This document shows positions 1 through 5,370 of a stretch of 8,127 nt of DNA, piece by piece. The DNA comes from Actinomycetes bacterium (GTDB lineage: Bacteria > Actinomycetota > Acidimicrobiia > Acidimicrobiales > SZUA-35). The notes under the pieces are model-generated. The model was given only the letters and a program-made list of their open reading frames with translations, was not told where the DNA came from and did not search any database. The translations under genes were made by a program, and so were the position numbers. The stretch lies in contig JAAETV010000099.1 in the NCBI GenBank assembly GCA_024227975.1, positions 1-8,127 of the forward strand. The letters are read 5' to 3'. Every line of letters begins with the position of its first letter. The first letter of the stretch is position 1.

Positions 1-735
1 CGGCAGGCGGAGGAGAGCCTTCCTTCGCGTCTCCCAGCGCAAGGGATGAGAGGTAGCGCGGCCCGCAGACACACCACAGACCACGAGCGTTCCGGCGTGC
101 GGCTCGATCCGCAGACTCTTGATGGGGCGGCGGGGGTGAGGATTGGCCCACGCATAGAGCCAAGCCATCCAGCGAGCGCGGTCTGGGTTCAACGCGCGCG
201 TCTGACTGAACCCCCACGACAGGGGCACGCTCCCCGGGCGCAACGGCTGCTCGTGGGCAGCGTGCACCGGATGGGGCTTGTGCATGGGCACCGCCTCGAA
301 ACAGTTCTCGCCCCATGTGCGCCGGAACATGCCGACCTGGTGGCGCCGCCGGATGGGCTGGCGGACCTCCGAGCCGTTGGCGTACTCGACGACATAGTCG
401 GCCACGTGCTCGTTGAGAGAGCCCTCGCCGCGGTTGGGGCTGACGAAGCCGTCAGTATCTGTCTCCCGCGGCTTCACATCGGTCGTGTGAAGGAATACGA
501 GCCACTCCGCCCTCACTCCATCGAGGGAGAGGTTCACGACCTCGTCCCTGACCAGCATGGCCCGCCGCACCTCGAAAGGGATCCCCCAATAGGTGCACGA
601 ACCGGTCGGAGCGCCGGCGGCGGCGCGTCCCAGCGCCTCCGACGCGCCGGCCTCCCCGAGTGACCCTAGGGCCGTGTTCCCCTTCAGCAGTACCGGCTCG
701 AAGCGAGCAGACGCCGGACCGTCATGTTGTTCCAT
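1..735 (-). CDS. Partial protein, possible N-terminal domain of a CehA/McbA-like metallohydrolase (3' end off the left edge)
   Basis: An uninterrupted frame of 245 codons runs from ATG at 735 to the window edge, so the C-terminus is missing. The start is set by a strong Shine-Dalgarno run 8 nt upstream (744-753); an in-frame stop lies at 772-774. The protein begins MEQHDGPASARFEPV. After a low-complexity linker it has a core rich in beta-strand pattern: GIPFEV (51-56), EWLVFLHTTD (77-86), VADYVVEYANGSEVRQPIRR (111-130), WLYAWANPHPRRPIKSLRIE (192-211) and TLVVCGVSAG (216-225). From memory, the order 'FLH...YANGSEVRQPIRR...NPHP..PI.SLRI.P' resembles the sandwich domain preceding the catalytic PHP-type domain in proteins annotated CehA/McbA family metallohydrolase. 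No metal-binding motif lies within the visible part, so catalysis cannot be judged. It could instead be a carbohydrate-related or unclassified protein. That it is a real gene is well supported; the family is a tentative call. Confidence 0.6.
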   Translation of the reverse strand, partial: MEQHDGPASARFEPVLLKGNTALGSLGEAGASEALGRAAAGAPTGSCTYWGIPFEVRRAMLVRDEVVNLSLDGVRAEWLVFLHTTDVKPRETDTDGFVSPNRGEGSLNEHVADYVVEYANGSEVRQPIRRRHQVGMFRRTWGENCFEAVPMHKPHPVHAAHEQPLRPGSVPLSWGFSQTRALNPDRARWMAWLYAWANPHPRRPIKSLRIEPHAGTLVVCGVSAGRATSHPLRWETRRKALLRLP

Positions 736-743
736 ATCGAGTG

Positions 744-753
744 CCCTCCTCCT
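744..753 (-). promoter_or_regulatory. Strong Shine-Dalgarno of the left-edge gene
   Basis: Read on the minus strand, AGGAGGAGGG lies 8 nt before the ATG at 735. It is the best ribosome binding site in the window and fixes the start of the left-edge gene. It directly abuts the ATG (754) of the divergent small membrane protein, so the two genes have essentially no separate intergenic promoter space. Confidence 0.75.
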
Positions 754-981
754 ATGACCACGATACGACCTCTACAGCCCAGCGTCCGAGTCGCCGGCTA
801 CGACCAGGCCCGGGCGGCGGCAGTCGAGGCTGGCGGGGAACAGGCCGGCCTCACTTGGGAGGCGGAACTCCGGGCTCATCGGGCCGCTCCAGGCCGGACC
901 AGGCTCCTGGCCTTGGTCATCTTTCTGACTCTGGTGTTGGTGGTGGCCGGGGCTGTTGCCTTCGCCGCTGGCCTGCTGTGA
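754..981 (+). CDS. Small protein with a C-terminal membrane helix, function unknown
   Basis: This 75-residue frame begins MTTIRPLQPSVRVAGYDQAR and ends in a hydrophobic stretch at about 51-75 (core LLALVIFLTLVLVVAGAVAF), preceded by the basic segment RAHRAAPGRTR. The layout is that of a tail-anchored or single-pass protein with a soluble, Ala-rich, probably helical cytoplasmic N-terminus. I do not recognise a family. An upstream in-frame ATG at 724 would add 10 residues but would overlap the start of the divergent gene, so 754 is preferred. No Shine-Dalgarno precedes 754, so translation may be leaderless. Evidence for a real gene is the clean membrane segment and a hairpin between its stop and the convergent transporter gene. 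Against it are the lack of a ribosome site and its start only 18 bp from a divergent start. Its role relative to either neighbour is not readable. Confidence 0.5.
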   Translation: MTTIRPLQPSVRVAGYDQARAAAVEAGGEQAGLTWEAELRAHRAAPGRTRLLALVIFLTLVLVVAGAVAFAAGLL

Positions 982-991
982 GTACCACGAG

Positions 992-1010
992 CCTCCGTCT
1001 CAGACCGAGG
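992..1010. terminator. Candidate bidirectional terminator hairpin
   Basis: CCTCCGTCTCAGACCGAGG can fold with four outer base pairs (CCTC/GAGG), one C-C mismatch, three inner pairs (GTC/GAC) and a TCA loop. It exactly fills the gap between two convergent stops (981 on plus, 1011 on minus) and is nearly symmetric, so it could end transcription from both sides. There is no T-run, which is common for high-GC actinobacterial terminators but makes the call weaker. Confidence 0.4.
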
Positions 1011-1937
1011 TCATCCTGATTTGAGGCCATCCTGCCGCTGGTCAGCTGGGCCGGTCGGTGTAGAGCGTCCGCTTGACGTCGGCCGCACCATGAACACCAG
1101 CGTGCCGAGCACGAGGACCATGCCGATGACCTGAGTCAGGTTGAGTGTTTCGCCCTCCAGTACCCACGCAGCAAGCCCTACCGACACCACCGGGCTGAGC
1201 AGGGTCAGCTCGCTCACAAGGGCCAGTGGCACCCGGGGATGGGCCCAGTTCATGAGCAGGTGTCCAGTTCCGGGCGTGGCCACCATGACGAGGATCCACC
1301 CCCACTTGCCGGGGCCGGGATCCACGGTGCCGGAGAACAGGAGCGCCACGGGCACCATCACCAACGAGCTGAACACGAGCGAAAGCCCTTGGTACTCCAA
1401 TGCACCCAGATGTTGCCTGGCCTGTTTCGAGTAGACGAAGTACAAGGTCCAGGTGATCAGCGCCCCGACGCCGAGCAGGTCACCCACCGGACTCCAAGAC
1501 GGTGACGCGCTTGATCCGAACACGACGAGGCCGACCCCACCGAAAGCGACTATGGCCAGCCCCATCTCGCTTCGGGCGACGACCTCACCGAACCGGCGGG
1601 AAAAGACGAGCAGAACCAACACGGGCTGCAGGGCCAGGAGAACTGTGGCGTTGGCAACCGTGGTCAGCTGGATAGAGGAGAAGAAGAACGCAACCTCGAG
1701 TCCGAAGAACAGACCACCTGGCGCCGCCGTCCGCAGCCCCGCCAGCGTGACATTGCCTCGGAGCGCCAAGGCCAGGCCGAAATAGAGGACGGCGGCTATC
1801 CACACACGATGGAGGGCAAGCACCGGTCCATCGATCTCAGATGCCTTGGCCACCACGCTCCCGACACCCATCAGAGCGACGGCAGTAGTCACAGCCACCA
1901 ATCCCGCAGGGTTGTGGCCCGGATTGTCCTCGGTCAC
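1011..1937 (-). CDS. EamA/DMT-family transporter
   Basis: A 308-residue inner-membrane protein of the drug/metabolite transporter superfamily, with the usual length and two-repeat architecture. I count ten hydrophobic segments at about 12-31, 37-59, 74-92, 96-113, 126-142, 153-171, 184-202, 212-231, 237-260 and 268-285. The C-terminal half carries the typical EamA pattern LSPVVSVGLAAWVLEGETL (247-265), where a conserved acidic residue follows helix 9, then VIGMVLVLGTLVFMVRP (270-286). The tail (287-308) is polar and cytoplasmic. The start is GTG at 1937 with a purine-rich AGGGTGAGG just upstream; no ATG fits better. Family members export amino acids, metabolites or drugs, or import sugars or nucleosides; the substrate cannot be predicted here. 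It stands alone on its strand, and its 3' end converges with the small membrane protein gene. The superfamily assignment is firm. Confidence 0.9.
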   Translation of the reverse strand: MTEDNPGHNPAGLVAVTTAVALMGVGSVVAKASEIDGPVLALHRVWIAAVLYFGLALALRGNVTLAGLRTAAPGGLFFGLEVAFFFSSIQLTTVANATVLLALQPVLVLLVFSRRFGEVVARSEMGLAIVAFGGVGLVVFGSSASPSWSPVGDLLGVGALITWTLYFVYSKQARQHLGALEYQGLSLVFSSLVMVPVALLFSGTVDPGPGKWGWILVMVATPGTGHLLMNWAHPRVPLALVSELTLLSPVVSVGLAAWVLEGETLNLTQVIGMVLVLGTLVFMVRPTSSGRSTPTGPADQRQDGLKSG

Positions 1938-2599
1938 GGCCTCACCCTAGGGGGATCATGAGGACCACCTGACTGAAACCCGCCGGCCGGTGTAGTGGCG
2001 CTGGTGTACTTGAGTCCATGGGGCCGGTCGCGGCGATCAACGTGATCACAGAACGGGTGAGGATGCGGCGAGCTGAGGCCGAGCAATAGTGGACCGCACC
2101 AACTCTCGACGCCGAGACTCTCGATACCTGGATCAGTCGACTATTAAGTGCCGGCCGCTTCACCCGTCACGGTCTCTTCGTGGCCGCAAGCCTCGCGGCC
2201 CATGGCGGCTCGCCCCGATTCGGGTCCAGCTTCCTCGTCCTACACCCCACGTTCGAGAGCGCTCCACCCCATACCTTTCTTTTGGGCCTTGAGCGAGACT
2301 CTTGGCTGACTGCCCGACATGGCGGGCAGGGCTGAGTGCCCCTGTCACCTTTGGACGGCCTGGGGGGTGTTGCCACCCGCCATGTTTGGGTGTGGTTGAC
2401 CTCTGACAGGAATATGCGCTTCGGGGCTGATTCGTATGGTGGTTGATGGCAGCGGCACCCTCATCGGTGGTCACGTTTATGCAGGTGGGACGAGCAGCTG
2501 GAGCTGTTGGACCAGTCGATCAGGTTGGCGTTGGGGAGGTGTCGTCGGGCACGGACTCTGAAGTCGGTGTCATCGGACGAGCGGTCACCCCGTTTGCCT
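1938..2599. other. 662-bp stretch without a convincing intact gene
   Basis: This gap separates two minus-strand genes: upstream of the transporter start and downstream of the swivel-domain gene stop. No frame on either strand gives a protein I recognise. On the plus strand one frame runs from ATG 2018 (MGPVAAINVITERVRMRRAE), meets TAG at 2087-2089, then stays open to TGA at 2333-2335 with a protein-like product (contains LDAETLDTWISRLLSAGRF and GLFVAASLAAHGG). This could be a relic or chance. A perfect 7-bp hairpin lies at 2310-2329. A smaller GGGTG-ttgc-CACCC hairpin lies at 2365-2378. The transporter promoter must lie in the left part, but I see no clear -35/-10 pair. Confidence 0.6.
2310..2329. 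repeat. Perfect 7-bp inverted repeat, possible terminator or RNA hairpin
   Basis: CTGCCCG and CGGGCAG flank the 6-nt spacer ACATGG, giving a strong GC-rich stem. It lies about 270 bp beyond the stop of the swivel-domain gene (2600) and about 370 bp before the transporter start (1937). It could end transcription of the methyltransferase/swivel operon or act as an operator. No T-tract follows on either strand, so its function is uncertain. Confidence 0.4.
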
Positions 2600-4276
2600 T
2601 CAGCTCACTACTTCGATCCGCTGACCATCGACGATCCGGTGATTGCCCACACCGACCACCGCCGGAATGCCGAGCTCACGAGCCGTGACTGCTGCGTGTC
2701 CGAGCGGCCCACCGAACCCGGTCACAACACCGGCGGCGATCGGGAAGACAGCGTTGTATGCGGGTGATGTTGTCGAACACACCAAGACATCGCCGGGTTC
2801 GAGTCGCTCCAGGGCCTCGCCGGGCGTGTCCACTACACACGCTCGTCCCGAGCACGTTCCGAGGTCGATGCCGATGCCTGAAGCGACAAGTACGTCCTCG
2901 GCTCTCACTTCGCCACCGGTTTGAGCGCTACCGTCGGCAAGCCCGGCCGCGCCCTCGAATCGCTGGCCCAAGTACACGCCCATGGCTCGGACCAACTGGC
3001 CCATGGCTCGGGGGAAGACATCGTGGGGTGGAGGCGCGACCGCCTCACCGCCGAGGCGGAGCGGTGGGGGATGCTCCGCAGATGATCGGCGGTCGACGGA
3101 GCGCAAGGCAGCTTCGGACGCGGCTGGCCCGTGTCGGCCGACGAGCAGTGCTTCGATCTCGTCGAGTTGAAGCTCGAACACGTGGTCTGCGCTCGACAGC
3201 AGGTCCCGGGCCACGAGGCGCCGACCGGCTTCGAGCAGAGTTCGGCGGGTCGCACCAGTAGCCCATGCCGTGAAACCCGAGTTGTCGTCGAGACAATCGA
3301 GGCAGCGACGGGCATCATCGAGCAGCTCCTGGAACCGTGCGGTGGCTTCAGTCGGAACACCATTTGGCACCGTATGACTCATAGTCCTGTCGATGTCGGC
3401 TCCTTGGGCGGCGGCGCGTACCGATCGCAGCAACACGGCTGGCCGTTCCGCGAGCATCGGCTGGTCGAAGTCGTCATTGAGGCTGCGCCAGCCGAACTCG
3501 TCCAGGTAGTCCTCTATCAGTGGCGCTACATCATCGGCCACACTCTGAAGCGCTTGGAGTGAATCGACCTCCATGAGGGCTGGGCCGGCTGCGTCGGCGA
3601 TGACCCGCAGGGCCCGTCGAGTCGAGCTGGTCGACTCAGATCCTCCGCCCAGGGCGGCAACGGCGACGTCAAGATCTACCCCCCAGTCCTCACAAGCGCT
3701 CAAGAAGATACCGATACCTAGGCCCGGGCCGAGCAGTTCAAAATGGCGCGTTGCCATCGCGATCGCTTGTTCGTAGTGGGCTCGCACGCAGGAAGCGACA
3801 TCTGCATCGCTGGCATCGTCGAACGACACCTGCTGGGCCCCGATGATGCGCCGCCGCCATTGGTCCCGCTCGAGGTCCCAGGCCTCGACGTCCTGGAGCC
3901 AGAGGCGATCTGCCATTGCCGCGGTTGCGGCCTTGGCCCGGCGACGCAACTCAGGATGCACTCGAGACAACACTTTCATCACCAAGGGTGGTGGTGGCGG
4001 TGACCCGGCGTTCTTGTCGGTCTCGCCGACGGCAATCATACGCATATACGACCAGCCGTCGACCGAGCGAAACTCGGCCCGGGCAAGTGGCAGGCCGTAG
4101 CGCGAGAAGAAGCTGTCGAACCCATCGGTGAAGGCAACGCGCATCAGCGACGTGAACAGCAAGGTCCTGGGTCGGGTCTCGTGGTCAATGTCGCGCTCCC
4201 AGACGCCAGGTCCGGGAGCTTCATGGGTTCGCTGATGCTCGGCTGGTGTCGGGGACGCAGTGGTTTCGGTGCTCAT
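2600..4276 (-). CDS. PEP-utilising-type phosphohistidine swivelling domain protein lacking an ATP-grasp domain
   Basis: This 558-residue protein belongs to the orphan branch of PEP synthase/rifampicin phosphotransferase-like proteins. The C-terminal ~90 residues are a swivelling (mobile) domain: LEPGDVLV (492-499), TSPAYN (503-508), GGPLGHAA (522-529) with the predicted phosphorylatable His at H527, then ARELGIPAVVG. Residues ~25-470 are mostly helical and match the middle region of such proteins: FDSFFSRYGLPLARAEFRSV (53-72), a PPPPP run (93-97) and HPELRRRAKAATAAMADRLW (107-126). There is no ATP-grasp domain, so the protein cannot prime its own His as PEP synthase does. The ATG at 4276 is chosen because SD AAGGAA lies 7 nt upstream; an upstream GTG-initiated extension of 44 residues overlaps the methyltransferase gene and looks non-coding. 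The start is 4 bp after the methyltransferase stop, so the two genes are almost certainly co-translated. It may act on a small molecule bound by the helical region; the substrate is unknown. Confidence 0.85.
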   Translation of the reverse strand: MSTETTASPTPAEHQRTHEAPGPGVWERDIDHETRPRTLLFTSLMRVAFTDGFDSFFSRYGLPLARAEFRSVDGWSYMRMIAVGETDKNAGSPPPPPLVMKVLSRVHPELRRRAKAATAAMADRLWLQDVEAWDLERDQWRRRIIGAQQVSFDDASDADVASCVRAHYEQAIAMATRHFELLGPGLGIGIFLSACEDWGVDLDVAVAALGGGSESTSSTRRALRVIADAAGPALMEVDSLQALQSVADDVAPLIEDYLDEFGWRSLNDDFDQPMLAERPAVLLRSVRAAAQGADIDRTMSHTVPNGVPTEATARFQELLDDARRCLDCLDDNSGFTAWATGATRRTLLEAGRRLVARDLLSSADHVFELQLDEIEALLVGRHGPAASEAALRSVDRRSSAEHPPPLRLGGEAVAPPPHDVFPRAMGQLVRAMGVYLGQRFEGAAGLADGSAQTGGEVRAEDVLVASGIGIDLGTCSGRACVVDTPGEALERLEPGDVLVCSTTSPAYNAVFPIAAGVVTGFGGPLGHAAVTARELGIPAVVGVGNHRIVDGQRIEVVS

Positions 4277-4280
4277 CGTG

Positions 4281-5255
4281 TCATTCCTTGATTCGAGTCG
4301 CTTGTAGAAGGGACATGTCGGGTTGGGAGGTCGCAGTGATGGATATGTCGGCGAAGCCGCTGGCGGCAAGCCAGTCGGCGTAGTGCGCAGGTGTCCACGG
4401 GCGCCCATCGCGGGTACGAGTCGCCAAGCTCAGCCGGTAGACGGCGAGGCCCGCCTCACGGGCCTGGCGGGTGTCGAGGGCATCGAAGACGGCGACGGTT
4501 CCACCGGGCCGACACCACTGGCCGATGCGCCCGAACAACCGGGCGTTGGCTTCGGCCCCAACGAGCCGGCACATCCCGGCCACGATCACCAGATCGAACC
4601 GGTCCTCGAGTTCCACCGTGAAGAGGTCGTCGGCCACGACGGTGCTTCTTGCATCCAGACCCGTCGCCGACATTGCTGCTGCACTGCGCTCGGCGACGCC
4701 GGGTAGGTCGACGAGGGTGAATCGCAGATGGGGGTCACGCTCACCGAGCGCCCTGCTCCAGGGCGCTGAACCACTGGCGAGCTCCAGAACGGCCGGGCCG
4801 GGGATCCGTAGCTGGGTGATGAGGTGGGCGACGTGTGGCTCTGTCATCCGGCCCAGCAGGTCCACCACATCGGGGTAGATCGAGGCGGCCTGTGCAGGGT
4901 CGGCCACGTTTCCTGCCGGCTCACCTGTGCGCAGCAGGTCGTGGATCGGCTCCTGGGCCTTGAGCCACCAGCGCAGCAGCTCTGGTTCGATGGACCGCTG
5001 CCAGCGGTGGTCGACGCAACGCACGACGCCATAGTGTCCGAGTACGGTCAACACCAGCTCGGCGCCGCGTCCGTCGACTCCCGTGAGATCGTCGATGTCG
5101 GTTGGCTCACGTAGCTGATCGAGTAGGTCTAAATCGTCGGCGGCCCGTAGGGCCTCGACGATGGTAAGAACCCGACCGAGCCCCGCCAGCCCCGGTGCAT
5201 TGGCATCGGTGCCTGGTGAGGGACCCGTCCCCGGCTGGGTGATCAGTGAGGTCAT
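4281..5255 (-). CDS. Class I SAM-dependent methyltransferase, O-methyltransferase (PF00891-like) fold
   Basis: A 324-residue protein with the two-part layout of acetylserotonin/polyketide O-methyltransferases. Residues ~25-110 are helical/winged-helix and should form the dimerisation and substrate-cap part. Residues ~150-310 are the Rossmann domain: motif I VLELASGSAPW (157-166), acidic motif II LVDLPGV (181-187), ADDLF (208-212), DLVIVAG (221-227) and CRPGGTVAVFDAL (248-260). The catalytic base of classical members is a His in an LHxW-type motif after the fourth strand; here that place reads GMCRLVGAEAN (227-237), with Arg and no His. It may methylate a different atom, use another base, or be altered. 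ATG 5255 is preferred; an in-frame GTG at 5273 adds six residues. Neither start has a clear Shine-Dalgarno. GATACT at 5262-5267, at -12 to -7 from ATG 5255, would suit leaderless translation. It is the first gene of the operon and diverges from the LAL regulator. Confidence 0.88.
   Translation of the reverse strand: MTSLITQPGTGPSPGTDANAPGLAGLGRVLTIVEALRAADDLDLLDQLREPTDIDDLTGVDGRGAELVLTVLGHYGVVRCVDHRWQRSIEPELLRWWLKAQEPIHDLLRTGEPAGNVADPAQAASIYPDVVDLLGRMTEPHVAHLITQLRIPGPAVLELASGSAPWSRALGERDPHLRFTLVDLPGVAERSAAAMSATGLDARSTVVADDLFTVELEDRFDLVIVAGMCRLVGAEANARLFGRIGQWCRPGGTVAVFDALDTRQAREAGLAVYRLSLATRTRDGRPWTPAHYADWLAASGFADISITATSQPDMSLLQATRIKE
4284..4289 (-). promoter_or_regulatory. Ribosome binding site embedded in the end of the methyltransferase gene
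   Basis: AAGGAA on the minus strand forms the last two sense codons (Lys-Glu) of the methyltransferase and sits 7 nt before the ATG at 4276 of the swivel-domain gene. It fixes that start and implies translational coupling, since ribosomes ending the first gene sit on the initiation site of the second. Confidence 0.7.
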
Positions 5256-5370
5256 GGGGCCAGTATCGAACACGGCGCCATTGATGGCATCGGTACGGCA
5301 CTACGTATTTCCTACGGACTACGTATGGGCGATGCTGGCATCTAGGCGACCGCTGTGGTATCCCAGCGCT
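5256..5370. promoter_or_regulatory. Divergent promoter region between the methyltransferase operon and the LAL regulator
   Basis: This 115-bp region must carry the promoters of both the minus-strand operon and the plus-strand regulator gene. Toward the operon, GATACT (5267-5262 on the minus strand) is placed as a -10 for a leaderless transcript starting at the ATG 5255; no matching TTGACA-like -35 is visible. Toward the regulator, TATCCC (5359-5364) is at the equivalent distance from GTG 5371 but is a weak match. The centre is occupied by the imperfect tandem repeat at 5293-5326, the best operator candidate. Confidence 0.55.
5293..5326. repeat. Imperfect tandem direct repeat, candidate operator
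   Basis: Two copies of an approximately 15-bp element lie head to tail: GTACGGCACTACGTAT (5293-5308) and CTACGGACTACGTAT (5312-5326). They differ by the first base and one inserted C, and are separated by TTC. The ACTACGTAT parts are 18 bp apart start to start, a little under two helical turns. Each copy contains the palindrome TACGTA. The repeat sits mid-way in the divergent promoter region, as expected for a site bound by a dimeric or cooperatively binding regulator, possibly the adjacent LAL protein. Confidence 0.6.

Noticed and set aside
46..663. 205-codon plus-strand ORF at the left edge
   Set aside because: It is Arg/His/Pro-rich with no fold-like pattern and is antisense to a longer open minus-strand frame with a strong ribosome site.
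2396..2440. TTGACC resembling a -35 box, with TATGCG and TATGGT downstream
   Set aside because: The spacings are about 11 and 33 bp instead of 16-18 bp, and no supported plus-strand gene follows.
2443..2767. Plus-strand ORFs (MAAAPSSVV..., and a frame containing EQLELLDQSIRLALG) at the end of the gap
   Set aside because: They run into the 3' end of the well-supported swivel-domain gene on the other strand and have no ribosome site or recognisable family. The short helical-looking stretch is not enough.
2758..3562. Two long plus-strand ORFs of 167 and 143 codons opposite the swivel-domain gene
   Set aside because: Their products are Arg-rich shadow translations; the minus-strand frame has recognisable domain motifs throughout.
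4277..4408. 44-residue N-terminal extension of the swivel-domain protein
   Set aside because: It overlaps the methyltransferase gene in another frame and is Pro/Arg/Thr-rich; the internal ATG at 4276 has a good ribosome site.
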